NCBI GenBank assembly: GCA_963838735.1
Contig: CAWISG010000012.1
Coordinates: 103,446 to 167,445, forward strand
Direction of reading: 5' to 3'
Origin: Parerythrobacter_A sp963838735
GTDB taxonomy: Bacteria > Pseudomonadota > Alphaproteobacteria > Sphingomonadales > Sphingomonadaceae
Length of the DNA stretch: 64,000 nucleotides
The notes under the pieces are model-generated. The model did no database searches, was not told the DNA's origin, and saw only the letters and a program-made list of their open reading frames with translations. Below are positions 17,076-26,101 of the stretch, one piece after another. Numbering within the stretch: position 1 is the first letter of the stretch; the number at the start of each line of letters is the position of its first letter. A program made the position numbers and the translations under genes.

Positions 17076-19607
17076 ATGATAGGGCAATTCGATTGGGGTG
17101 AAGCGTGGCGCATGGCGCGGCGCGATCTCAACGCGCGGTTCAAGGGGCTGCGGCTGCTGCTGGTCTGCCTGTTCCTTGGCACTGGCGCACTCGCCGCGAT
17201 CGGCACGCTGACCGCGGCAATCGAAAACGAGCTGGGCTCGCGCGGGCAGACATTGCTGGGAGGCGATCTGGAAATCGAGGTGTGGCAACGCGACCTGTCG
17301 GTGGAAGAGAAGACCGCGCTGGCGGAATATGGCGTAATTTCGGGCGGTACGCGGATGCAGGCGATGGCCAGTGCGGAGACCCCTGACGGCGAAAATGCCG
17401 CGCCGGTCGGGCTGAAGGCGGTCGACTCGCGCTGGCCGCTCTATGGCGAGTTCACGCTGAAGGACGGGCGCACCACCGGCGCGCCGCCTGCGGGTCAGGC
17501 GTGGCTGGAACAGGGCGCGATGGACCGGCTGGGTATTGCAGTGGGCGACAGTTTCCAGCTCGGCACGCAACAGGTGGTCGCGGGCGGCATCATCGAAACC
17601 GAACCGGACAAGCTGAGCGAGGGTTTTTCGCTCGGCCCAACGGTGCTGGTAGCCGATGGCCTGCCGCAGGCTGCCGGACTGATCGCGCCCGGATCGATGT
17701 ATCAAAGCAAATACCGCGTTGCGTTTAGGCAGGACGCGGACCCCGAAGCGGTCGAAGATACATTGACTGCGCAATTCCCCACCGCCGGGTTCGACTTCCG
17801 CAATCGCGACCGCGCGTCGCCCGGAGCAGACCGCTTCGTCGGTCGGATGGGGGAGTTCCTCACGCTGGTCGGGCTTGCCGCGCTGGTCATTGCGGGCATC
17901 GGTATCGGCGGCGGCGTGACCAGCTATCTCGAAGCGCGGCGTGGCAGCATCGCCACGCTGAAAGTGCTGGGCGCATCCAGCCGCGACATCGCGCGTATCT
18001 ATGCGCTGCAAATCGGCGCAGCGGCGCTGGCAGGCAGCCTGCTGGGCATTGCCGCCGGACTGCTGGTGACGCCCGTGCTGGCTATCGCGCTTGATGGGCT
18101 GCTGCCGGTGCAGACCGGTTTCGTGTTCGAGCCGGGCGCGCTGTTGCTGGCTGCCGCCTATGGTCTGCTGGTGGCGCTGGTGTTCTCCGCCGCGCCGATC
18201 CTGCGCGCGCGGCGCTTTCCGGCCATGGCGCTGATGCGCGCGCAGGTTGCGCCGCTCGCGCGCGACCGGAGCACCCTGCTGTGGACCGGCGCGGGACTGG
18301 TCGCGATCATCGCGCTGGCGTTGCTCACGGCGCGACAGCCGCTGCTGACGGGCGGGTTCCTTGCCGGCGCGGCGGCCATGCTGGCTCTGCTTGCGGGGCT
18401 TGGCTGGCTGATCGCGAAGGGCACCGCCCGCATCCCCGCCCCGCGCAATCCGCTGCTGCGAAACGCGCTCGCCAATCTGCATCGTCCGGGCGCATCGACC
18501 GGTGCGCTGGTGACAGCACTGGGCTTCGGCCTCAGCGCCTTCGTCCTGCTGGCCGCAATCCAGACCAGCATCGACGGCAACATTCAGAGCCGCGTGCCAA
18601 GCGAAGCGCCCGACTATTTCGTGCTCGACATTCCGCAGGACCGTATCGACGCGTTCGAAGACATGGTACTTGCCGAGGACAGCACCGCCAGCATCCGCGC
18701 CCTGCCTGCCCTGCGCGGCGCGGTGATCTCCTACGGCCCGCCCGGCGCACAGACGCGTGTGGCCGATCTGGAAGAAATCCCCGACGGCGCTTGGGCCCTG
18801 CGCGGCGAACGCGGGCTGACCTACGCCGACACCCTGCCCGATGGCAATTCGCTGACGGCAGGCGAATGGTGGACGGCGGATTACGACGGGGTTCCGCTGG
18901 TCTCGGTGGATGCGGACCTTGCCGAAGCGGTCGACTTGAAGGTCGGCGATGCGATGACGATCGCGGTGCTGGGCGTCGAACGCACCGTGCGTGTCGCCAA
19001 CCTGCGCACCATCGACTGGGAAAGCATGGGCTTCAACTACGCGCTGGTGTTCAGCCCCAATGCCCTGCGCGATGCGCCGCACAACTATGCCGCAACCATC
19101 TCCTTGGCCGACGGCACCCCGACCGGGCCGCTGCTGCGCGGACTAGTGCAGGCGTTTCCCTCCAGCTCGGTAATCGAGGTGGGGCAGGTGCTGACGCAGG
19201 CGCGCGACATTCTGTCGCAAGTCGGGCTGGCCACCTTTGCCGCAGCATCGGTTGCGGTGCTGGCGGGTCTTGCTGTACTGATCGGCGCGATCGCGGCGGC
19301 GCGGGCGGCGCGGACCTACGATACGGTAGTGATGCGCGTGTTGGGCGCGAGCAGGCGGCAGGTGCTGGCGATGCAACTGGCGGAATACGCCTTGCTGGCG
19401 GCAGTGCTGGCGGGCGTGGCGCTGACGCTGGGCACGGGGCTCGCCTGGCTGGTCATCACGCAGCTGTTCGAATTCGACTGGTTGCCTGACTGGAGCATTA
19501 TCTTCGCCGTGCTGGGTGCAGGCCTGGCCTTCGTGCTCGCCTTCGCGCTGATCGGCTCGCTGCCGCTGCTGCGCGCCAAACCGGCGCAGGCGCTGCGGAC
19601 GCTGTAG
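17076..19607 (+). CDS. ybbP: FtsX-like ABC transporter permease, YbbP-type
   Basis: 843 residues, intact. It has the ten-helix plan of large FtsX-type permeases: an N-terminal helix (LRLLLVCLFLGTGALAAIG), a periplasmic domain, helices near residues 260-360 with EARRGSIATLKVLGASSRDI, a second periplasmic domain, and a C-terminal helix group with ARTYDTVVMRVLGASRRQVL. Such YbbA-YbbP pairs are putative exporters of lipophilic cargo related to LolCDE and MacB. It starts 5 bases after the restored end of the ATPase and sits across from a TesA-like esterase, as in enterobacteria. Confidence 0.93.
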   Translation: MIGQFDWGEAWRMARRDLNARFKGLRLLLVCLFLGTGALAAIGTLTAAIENELGSRGQTLLGGDLEIEVWQRDLSVEEKTALAEYGVISGGTRMQAMASAETPDGENAAPVGLKAVDSRWPLYGEFTLKDGRTTGAPPAGQAWLEQGAMDRLGIAVGDSFQLGTQQVVAGGIIETEPDKLSEGFSLGPTVLVADGLPQAAGLIAPGSMYQSKYRVAFRQDADPEAVEDTLTAQFPTAGFDFRNRDRASPGADRFVGRMGEFLTLVGLAALVIAGIGIGGGVTSYLEARRGSIATLKVLGASSRDIARIYALQIGAAALAGSLLGIAAGLLVTPVLAIALDGLLPVQTGFVFEPGALLLAAAYGLLVALVFSAAPILRARRFPAMALMRAQVAPLARDRSTLLWTGAGLVAIIALALLTARQPLLTGGFLAGAAAMLALLAGLGWLIAKGTARIPAPRNPLLRNALANLHRPGASTGALVTALGFGLSAFVLLAAIQTSIDGNIQSRVPSEAPDYFVLDIPQDRIDAFEDMVLAEDSTASIRALPALRGAVISYGPPGAQTRVADLEEIPDGAWALRGERGLTYADTLPDGNSLTAGEWWTADYDGVPLVSVDADLAEAVDLKVGDAMTIAVLGVERTVRVANLRTIDWESMGFNYALVFSPNALRDAPHNYAATISLADGTPTGPLLRGLVQAFPSSSVIEVGQVLTQARDILSQVGLATFAAASVAVLAGLAVLIGAIAAARAARTYDTVVMRVLGASRRQVLAMQLAEYALLAAVLAGVALTLGTGLAWLVITQLFEFDWLPDWSIIFAVLGAGLAFVLAFALIGSLPLLRAKPAQALRTL

Positions 19608-19628
19608 ATTGTAACAGTAGTGTTCTAG

Positions 19629-19665
19629 CCGGGATCGGGTGGGCACGCGGTCCGCCCGATCCCGG
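19629..19665. terminator. Bidirectional hairpin terminator between ybbP and the RDD gene
   Basis: CCGGGATCGGGTGG pairs with CCGCCCGATCCCGG across a 9-base loop, a 14-bp stem with one wobble. It sits between two convergent genes. The T-tract is short (GTTAAC), so termination may be only moderate. Confidence 0.65.
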
Positions 19666-19684
19666 TTAACAGTGGCGGCCGATC

Positions 19685-20149
19685 TTAGCTGAAGATACTG
19701 GGGTCGGTACCGACTTCCCCCGGCTTGCCTTTCAGCACCAGCGTGCTGCAAATCATGTCGTGCAGCCCCTGCTTGCGGTCGGTGAAGGCAACCATGATGA
19801 AGCCGATCAGCAGGATGATTGCGGACAGGAACTTCGCGAAATAGCGCCCGATCGCGCGTGCCAGCGAGATACGCCCGCCTGCCTCGTTCGTCACCACCAG
19901 GCCCATTGCCATCTTGCCGAATGTCGCTTGCTTTTCGGAGCTTTCCATATAGGCAAAATACCCGACGCCGATGACAATCGAGAGCAACTGGTACAGCCAG
20001 AAACTGGCACCGGTTGCCATCTGGTCTTCGGTGGTCGCGAACATGCTGACCCCGAGTATCATGCCGAGCACGGCCTGCACGATGGCAAGCAATATGCCGT
20101 CGATCAGATAGGCCACCACGCGTATCCAGAAACCACCATAATTCGTCAT
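19685..20149 (-). CDS. RDD family membrane protein
   Basis: 154 residues from ATG 20149 (a longer frame adds 24 residues without similarity). The RDD fold is seen in FWIRVVAYLIDGILLAIV at the N terminus, the motif GKMAMGLVVTNEAGGRISLARA in the middle, and a third helix FLSAIILLIGFIMVAFTDRKQGLHD. Function of the family is poorly known; some members are linked to ion exchange. Flanked by terminators on both sides, so it is probably a single-gene unit. Confidence 0.9.
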   Translation of the reverse strand: MTNYGGFWIRVVAYLIDGILLAIVQAVLGMILGVSMFATTEDQMATGASFWLYQLLSIVIGVGYFAYMESSEKQATFGKMAMGLVVTNEAGGRISLARAIGRYFAKFLSAIILLIGFIMVAFTDRKQGLHDMICSTLVLKGKPGEVGTDPSIFS

Positions 20150-20226
20150 GTCAAAACCCCCATCGTCGGTGATGGTGCCCAAATCACCATAGATGCGGCG
20201 CGTTGGCAAGGCGAAAGGCACGCATG

Positions 20227-20260
20227 AAAAGGGGCACCGCGTCGCCGCGATGCCCCTTTT
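20227..20260 (-). terminator. Rho-independent terminator of the TonB-dependent receptor gene
   Basis: AAAAGGGGCA pairs with TGCCCCTTTT around an inner CGCG/CGCG stem. On the minus strand the stem ends in four T residues, 25 bases after the receptor stop codon. It could also act on the plus strand. Confidence 0.8.
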
Positions 20261-20284
20261 GGTGTTGCTGGTTTGCAGCCGTTA

Positions 20285-22957
20285 TCAGAACCGGAAACGC
20301 ACCGTGCCGCCGTAGGTGCGCGGCTGGTTGGGATAGCCCGACACCGTGCCGGACTGCGCTACGCCGTCGAACACGGTGGAAATGTACTGGTCGTCCAGCA
20401 GGTTGCGGGCGTAGGCACCCACTTCGAGGCCGTTTTCCAGCGCCAGCGTGATGGACGCGTTGACCAGGTTGACCTCCCGGAAGAACAGCTGGGTGTTGCC
20501 CAATGCCGCATTGAAGGTCGGCAGACCGTTCAGCACGGGTGCGTTGCTTTCGTGGCTGTAGTCGATGCGGTTGATCAGGCGCGCGCCGCTGTTGCCGAAT
20601 TCGTGCGTGTAGGTGGCGGACGTCGAGATGAAGATGTCCGAACCCGCCGGCGTTTCCCCGCTGAGATCGCCGATGGGCGATTCCTGGAAATCGTCGAACA
20701 GGGCATCGAGATAGGTCATTGCGAAAGTGAAGACGAGGCCATCCGTCGGGTTGATGGTGGCATCGAATTCGAAACCCTTGACCGAGCGTTCGCCCGCATT
20801 GGACAGCTGGAAACCGGTGCCGGTGAACAGGAAGTCTTGGAAGCCCTCCAGCTTCTGGTCGAACAGGGCGAGGTTGAAACCGAACCCGTCGAACTGTGCC
20901 TTGATGCCGACTTCGTACACTTCGGCTTCTTCCGGATCGGCGATGCGCGAACCGGTCGTCAGGTTCGGTACGGCCAGCCCGGCATCGCGGATGGGCGAAG
21001 ACGGTGCCAGGATCGTGCTGCGACCAGGGCCGGGAATGAAGTCGCCGAAAGCGGGGCGGCTGTCACGCGACAGGTTGACGGAACTGGCCTTGAAGCCCGT
21101 GGCGTAGCTGGCATAGGCGTTGATGTTGTCCGTCACGTCCACGGCCACGCGCAAGGTGTAGGTGAACTTGTCGTCCGCCGTGCGCGCATCCTCCACCGCG
21201 TTGGGCGTGTTGAGGAACGGCGGCTGGAACTGGAACGGCGCGAGGCCGAGCAGCGGGTTCGCCGCCGGGTTCTGCGCCAGCGCGGCGATCTGGTTGAAGA
21301 TCGGCGCACTGGCCGGATTGGACGCGAAACCGGCGATGACCGCAGGCGTCACCTGACCCGGTGCGATCTGCAGGGCCTGCGCGATACCGCCGACGATGAA
21401 GGCATCGACCAGGTTCACGTTCGCCAGCGGATCGAAGGAGGTCTGCGTCAGCGCATATTCCTTTTTGTCGTCGGTGTAGTTGAACCCGCCGGTGAACACG
21501 AGACCATCGACCGGCTCGAAATCGACCGTACCGAAGACCGAATAGGATTCGTTTTCGAGCGTATACGTCTCCGACGTCAGCAACGGCGTATTAAAGATAC
21601 TGTTCGCCGGAAGCCCCAGGGCGGCCTCGACCCCGCCAAACGTACCCGGTCCTGTTGGGGTCAGCAGTTCGAAGAACAGGCGCGTATCGTCGCCGGTACG
21701 CAGGAAGCTGTCCTGGTTGATGGTTTCGTCGAAATAGAACCCGCCCAGCAGGAAATTAATCGGCCCGTCGAAATCGGACGTCAGCCGAACTTCCTGCGTG
21801 AAGGTGTCGACATCCTGGTCGCGCACTTCGGACACGATATTCGCGCTGGTGAAATCGACATCCTGGTCGAAAAAGTTCTTCAGTTCGCGATAGGAGGTGA
21901 TCGACGTCAGCGTCAGCGCGCCCAGTTCCAGGTCGGCCTGGATCGAGCCGCCGTAGTTGTCGACTTCGTTGATCGGCTCCTGGCTCAGGAACGTCTGGTA
22001 GCTGAAGAAATCGGTGTTGAGCGCGCCGCCGACGCCAAAAATGGCGGGCGCGGTCGGGCCGGCAATCAGCGTGTTGGTCGTACAGCAGACCTCGTCGAGC
22101 CTTGAATAATCGCCGATGGCGCGGATGCTCAGCGTGTCGAACGGCTCGATCAGCAACTGGGCGCGCGCGGTGTAGCGGTTGCGGTCGTTGAGGTCGGTGC
22201 CGAGGTTGACGATTTCGGTGTAGCCGTCACGCTTCTGATAGCTGCCGTCGAGCGAGAAGGCGATGTTGTCGGTGATGGGGCCGGTGATGTCGCCTTTCAC
22301 GAAGATGGCGTCGTAATTGCCGTAGCTGGCTTCGATGCTGCCGCCGAAATCGAATTGCGGCTCGCGTGTCACCACGGAAATCACGCCGGCCGACGCGTTC
22401 TTGCCGAACAGGGTGCTCTGCGGTCCGCGCAGCACTTCGATACGGGCGACGTTCGCCAAATCGTTCAGTGCGCCTGCGGTGCGCGAACGGAACACCCCGT
22501 CCACGAACACGGCGACCGAAGGTTCGATGCCGAAATTGTTGGCGCCGTTGCCGATGCCGCGGATGGTGAAAGTGGTGTTGGACGAGCTTTGCAGCGTGCT
22601 CACCTGGAGCGACGGAGTCACCGTCTGCAAGTCGGAGATATCGCGGATCTGTGCACGTTCCAGCGTTTCGCCCGTGGTCACGCTGACCGAAACGGGGGTT
22701 TCCTGCAACGTCTGCGCGCGCTTCGTCGCGGTAATGACGATGTCGTTGGTGCCGAAGCGGGGTTGTCCATCGTCGCCGAAAACAGGCTCTCCGGTAATGG
22801 GGTCAGCCACATTCTGGGGTTCGTTGTCGCTGATTTCCGGCTCTTCCTGCATGTCCTGCGCAAACGCGATGGACGGGAAGGCGAAAGCGACAGTAGCGGC
22901 GCCTGCGTATAGGGCAATGCGCGAACGACCGGTGACCCCGGAAACGGTGGTTTTCAT
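20285..22957 (-). CDS. TonB-dependent outer-membrane receptor
   Basis: 890 residues with AGAGGA before the ATG. A signal peptide (to about residue 33, ending AFAFPSIAFAQ) is followed by a TonB-box-like region and a plug domain beginning NDIVITATKRAQTLQETPVS, with the plug core DLQTVTPSLQV, IRGIGNGANNFGIEPSVAV and IEVLRGPQSTLFGKNASAG. The remainder is a 22-strand barrel ending TYGGTVRFRF, with the usual terminal phenylalanine. It resembles the large sphingomonad receptor group for which ligands are mostly unknown. No sigma/anti-sigma pair or transport partner lies beside it, so the substrate cannot be inferred. Confidence 0.95.
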   Translation of the reverse strand: MKTTVSGVTGRSRIALYAGAATVAFAFPSIAFAQDMQEEPEISDNEPQNVADPITGEPVFGDDGQPRFGTNDIVITATKRAQTLQETPVSVSVTTGETLERAQIRDISDLQTVTPSLQVSTLQSSSNTTFTIRGIGNGANNFGIEPSVAVFVDGVFRSRTAGALNDLANVARIEVLRGPQSTLFGKNASAGVISVVTREPQFDFGGSIEASYGNYDAIFVKGDITGPITDNIAFSLDGSYQKRDGYTEIVNLGTDLNDRNRYTARAQLLIEPFDTLSIRAIGDYSRLDEVCCTTNTLIAGPTAPAIFGVGGALNTDFFSYQTFLSQEPINEVDNYGGSIQADLELGALTLTSITSYRELKNFFDQDVDFTSANIVSEVRDQDVDTFTQEVRLTSDFDGPINFLLGGFYFDETINQDSFLRTGDDTRLFFELLTPTGPGTFGGVEAALGLPANSIFNTPLLTSETYTLENESYSVFGTVDFEPVDGLVFTGGFNYTDDKKEYALTQTSFDPLANVNLVDAFIVGGIAQALQIAPGQVTPAVIAGFASNPASAPIFNQIAALAQNPAANPLLGLAPFQFQPPFLNTPNAVEDARTADDKFTYTLRVAVDVTDNINAYASYATGFKASSVNLSRDSRPAFGDFIPGPGRSTILAPSSPIRDAGLAVPNLTTGSRIADPEEAEVYEVGIKAQFDGFGFNLALFDQKLEGFQDFLFTGTGFQLSNAGERSVKGFEFDATINPTDGLVFTFAMTYLDALFDDFQESPIGDLSGETPAGSDIFISTSATYTHEFGNSGARLINRIDYSHESNAPVLNGLPTFNAALGNTQLFFREVNLVNASITLALENGLEVGAYARNLLDDQYISTVFDGVAQSGTVSGYPNQPRTYGGTVRFRF

Positions 22958-23222
22958 ACGACATCCTCTGTTGCGCGGCCGGTTATAGGGAGGAGCTGAC
23001 CTACGCTTATGTCCGGTTCGTTAATGGGAACTGCAGCATCGCTCAACCATTTTACGCAGTGGCTCGCGCGCGGTGCACCTTTTTTGTTGCCGCTGCGCCA
23101 CACTGTCACTGAACGCACAGGCCTTGCCGCAACACCCCCGCTACGCTAGTGGCGCGCGCTATATTGCGTTGCACAATTCTTCCCTGCGCGCCTCCACCCG
23201 ACCGTTTGAAAGCATCTCTCTT

Positions 23223-25061
23223 ATGTCCGCAGACCTGCGCAACGTGGCCATCATTGCCCACGTCGACCATGGCAAGACCACGCTGGTGGACCAGCTGTTC
23301 CGCCAGTCCGGCACCTTCCGCGACAACCAGCGCGTGGAAGAGCGCGCGATGGATTCCAATGACCTGGAAAAAGAGCGCGGCATCACCATCCTGGCCAAAT
23401 GCACCAGCGTGGACTGGGACGCGGCCGACGGCACTGCCCACCGCATCAATATCGTCGATACGCCCGGCCACGCCGATTTCGGCGCCGAAGTCGAGCGTAT
23501 CCTGAGCATGGTCGACGGCGTCATCCTGCTTGTCGACAGCGCCGAAGGGGCCATGCCGCAGACCAAGTTCGTCACCGGCAAGGCGCTCGCGCTGGGCCTT
23601 CGTCCTATCGTGGTGGTCAACAAGATCGACCGCAGCGACAGCCGCGCGCAGGAAGTGCTGGACGAGGTGTTCGACCTGTTCGTCAGCCTGGAAGCAGACG
23701 ACGACCAGCTCGATTTCCCCGTTCTCTACGCCAGCGGCCGCGACGGTTATGCGGGCGAGACCGACGATGTGCGCGACGGCACGCTTGACCCGCTGTTCCA
23801 GCGCATCGTCGACCATGTTCCCGCCCCCGGCCTCGACGCCGACGGCCCGTTCAGCTTCCTTGCCACCCTGCTCGACCGCGACCCGTTCATGGGCCGCGTG
23901 CTGACAGGCCGGGTCCAGTCCGGCACCATTACCGTCAACGATCCGATCCACGCCATCGACATGGACGGCACCGTCATCGAGACAGGTCGCGCGACCAAGC
24001 TGATGAGCTTTCGCGGGCTGGAGCGGGTGCCGGTGGACAGCGCGCGCGCGGGCGACATCATCGCGCTGGCGGGGCTGGAGAAAGCCACCGTCTCCAACAC
24101 CATCGCCGACCCATCGGTAAAGGAACCCATCGCCGCACAGCCGATCGACCCGCCCACGCTCGCCATGCGGTTCAGCGTCAACGACAGCCCGCTGGCCGGG
24201 CGCGAGGGCAAGAAGGTCACCAGCCGACTCATCCGCGACCGGCTGTATCGCGAAGCCGAAACCAACGTCGCCATCCGCATCACCGAAAGCGAGGACAAGG
24301 ACAGCTTCGAAGTGGCGGGCCGCGGCGAACTGCAGCTGGGCGTGCTGATTGAGACCATGCGCCGCGAAGGGTTCGAGCTGGGCATCAGCCGCCCCCGCGT
24401 GCTGTTCCGCGAGGACGAGAACGGCAAGCGCACCGAGCCATTCGAGACCGTCGTCATCGACGTGGACGACGAGCATTCTGGCACGGTCGTGGAGAAGATG
24501 CAGAAGCGCAAGGCCGAGCTGACCGAGATGAAGCCCAGCGGCATGGGCAAGACGCGCATCACCTTCAGCGCCCCGTCGCGCGGGCTGATCGGCTATCACG
24601 GCGAGTTCCTGTCCGACACGCGCGGCACCGGCATCATGAACCGCCTGTTCGAGAAATACGACGCCTACAAAGGCCCGGTCGGCGGGCGGCAGAACGGCGT
24701 GCTGCTGTCCAACGCCAGCGGCGAGGCGACCGCCTATGCCCTGTTCGCGCTGGAGGACCGGGGCGAGCTGTTCGTGGGCGCGGGCGCGAAGATCTACGAA
24801 GGCATCATCATCGGCGAGAACGCCAAGCCCGAAGACCTGGAAGTGAACCCGCTGAAAAGCAAACAGCTCACCAACTTCCGCAGCACCGGCAAGGACGACG
24901 CCCTCAAGCTGACCCCGCCCCGCGTGATGACGCTGGAGCAGGCCATCGCCTATATCGAGAACGACGAGATGGTCGAGGTAACGCCCGAAAGCATCCGGCT
25001 AAGGAAGGCGCTGCTCGACCCGCACGAGCGCAAGAAGGCGAAGCGCAAGATCGAGGACTAA
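23223..25061 (+). CDS. typA: Ribosome-associated translational GTPase TypA/BipA
   Basis: 612 residues from ATG 23223 (the frame is open 50 codons upstream without similarity). GTPase motifs G1 AHVDHGKTTL, switch region ERGITI, G3 DTPGHADFG and G4 NKIDR are intact, followed by the BipA-specific C-terminal region with RGLIGYHGEFLSDTRGTGIM. BipA assists assembly of the large ribosomal subunit, especially under stress or cold. Its stop overlaps the end of the convergent restriction-modification gene by 4 bases. Confidence 0.97.
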   Translation: MSADLRNVAIIAHVDHGKTTLVDQLFRQSGTFRDNQRVEERAMDSNDLEKERGITILAKCTSVDWDAADGTAHRINIVDTPGHADFGAEVERILSMVDGVILLVDSAEGAMPQTKFVTGKALALGLRPIVVVNKIDRSDSRAQEVLDEVFDLFVSLEADDDQLDFPVLYASGRDGYAGETDDVRDGTLDPLFQRIVDHVPAPGLDADGPFSFLATLLDRDPFMGRVLTGRVQSGTITVNDPIHAIDMDGTVIETGRATKLMSFRGLERVPVDSARAGDIIALAGLEKATVSNTIADPSVKEPIAAQPIDPPTLAMRFSVNDSPLAGREGKKVTSRLIRDRLYREAETNVAIRITESEDKDSFEVAGRGELQLGVLIETMRREGFELGISRPRVLFREDENGKRTEPFETVVIDVDDEHSGTVVEKMQKRKAELTEMKPSGMGKTRITFSAPSRGLIGYHGEFLSDTRGTGIMNRLFEKYDAYKGPVGGRQNGVLLSNASGEATAYALFALEDRGELFVGAGAKIYEGIIIGENAKPEDLEVNPLKSKQLTNFRSTGKDDALKLTPPRVMTLEQAIAYIENDEMVEVTPESIRLRKALLDPHERKKAKRKIED

Positions 25062-26101
25062 TTCGTCGCCTTTTTGTGCTTAGTCGGTATCAACGGGCCA
25101 TCTTCGATCTTCGCCAGCAGGGCTGCCTGCGCAGGTTCCAGCTCGACGAGCATGGCGAGAACATTCAGCACGTTGATCAGTTCGCTGGTATACTCGGGTA
25201 GCCAGCGATCCGACTGGATCTTGTTCAGGTCCGAAGGCGGGCGCTTGTCGCCGATTACGGGGCGCGTGCGGTCCTTCTTGCGATAGCTGAACCACTGGCG
25301 CAGCACGTTCTTGCCCGATACCTCGTATTCCCAAACTTCCGGCGGGACATTCTCGATCCGCCCGCTCCCGATTGACATCACCTGACCCTCGGCATCGTAA
25401 GCGAGCGTATCGGGAAAGTTGTCCGGATCAGTCCGGATGGGATGCGCGGCAGGGATCGTCGGCTGGCGATCCCGGGGCAGGCGCGGTTCGCCTGCCGGTT
25501 TGCCATCGTTCATCCGTTCGCCAAAGGTGTGCAGCCATATGACATCGCGCCCGAGCGCAACCGCGCGGTCGAACAGCTTTTTATCCGCCGTCATTGGCAC
25601 CCGCAGGCCGGGGCGGATCAGGTCGTCGCGATGGGCCGCCGTGAAGGCCGGGTGCGCCAGCACGCCTGCCGTGTAGGCGAAGATATCGACCGGATCGACT
25701 TCACATCCGAAGGCAGTCGAGAACGCTTTGGTTGCGACGGTCGAGACGTTCGTCTTGGTGGCTGCCGAGTCTTTCCAGAGCGCAAAGACGCGCCCACCGA
25801 AGGAGCCTTTGTAGTGATCAAGGTCAGGGACTAGCGAAGTAATGCTTATCGGCACCCCGTTAGTTGGGCTGTGTGCCATCAACCCAGTCATATAAATCTG
25901 CGACTTCCCAAACGCCTCCCACAGTCTCGGGTTCGGACGATTGATCAGACGCTTGTCCGGAACGATGAATTGCCGATCGAACGATCGAAACCCATGACCT
26001 GATTGCAAGCGGTATTTCAGGGCCAACTTCGCTTTGGTCGAGAAATCCGGTTCATCGCTTTCAACGTGCTGCAAGCCGTATTCGAATTGACGACAGAACA
26101 C
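25058..26101 (-). CDS. C-terminal part of a type IIG/ISP-like restriction-modification enzyme (separate frame)
   Basis: 347 codons open in the frame next to that of the upstream piece. Readable family segments include the region FRSFDRQFIVPDKRLI, the stretch DIFAYTAGVLAHPAFT, VIWLHTFGERM, and the end VWEYEVSGKNVLRQWFSYRK with LPEYTSELINVLNVLAMLV. These belong to the specificity and C-terminal portion of single-chain methylase-nucleases annotated as type ISP. The listed ATG is only the first in frame; the coding sense continues upstream to about 26193, where the other frame takes over. Without a frameshift correction this part would not be made as one chain with the methylase. Confidence 0.75.
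   Translation of the reverse strand: MFCRQFEYGLQHVESDEPDFSTKAKLALKYRLQSGHGFRSFDRQFIVPDKRLINRPNPRLWEAFGKSQIYMTGLMAHSPTNGVPISITSLVPDLDHYKGSFGGRVFALWKDSAATKTNVSTVATKAFSTAFGCEVDPVDIFAYTAGVLAHPAFTAAHRDDLIRPGLRVPMTADKKLFDRAVALGRDVIWLHTFGERMNDGKPAGEPRLPRDRQPTIPAAHPIRTDPDNFPDTLAYDAEGQVMSIGSGRIENVPPEVWEYEVSGKNVLRQWFSYRKKDRTRPVIGDKRPPSDLNKIQSDRWLPEYTSELINVLNVLAMLVELEPAQAALLAKIEDGPLIPTKHKKATN

Noticed and set aside
17067..19082. Very long open frame antisense to the YbbP-type permease
   Set aside because: Rich in Arg/Gln/His and lacks domain features; the opposite strand is a clear membrane permease. High G+C makes such shadows.
20273..22105. 610-codon frame antisense to the TonB receptor
   Set aside because: The receptor on the other strand has signal peptide, plug and C-terminal phenylalanine; the antisense has none.
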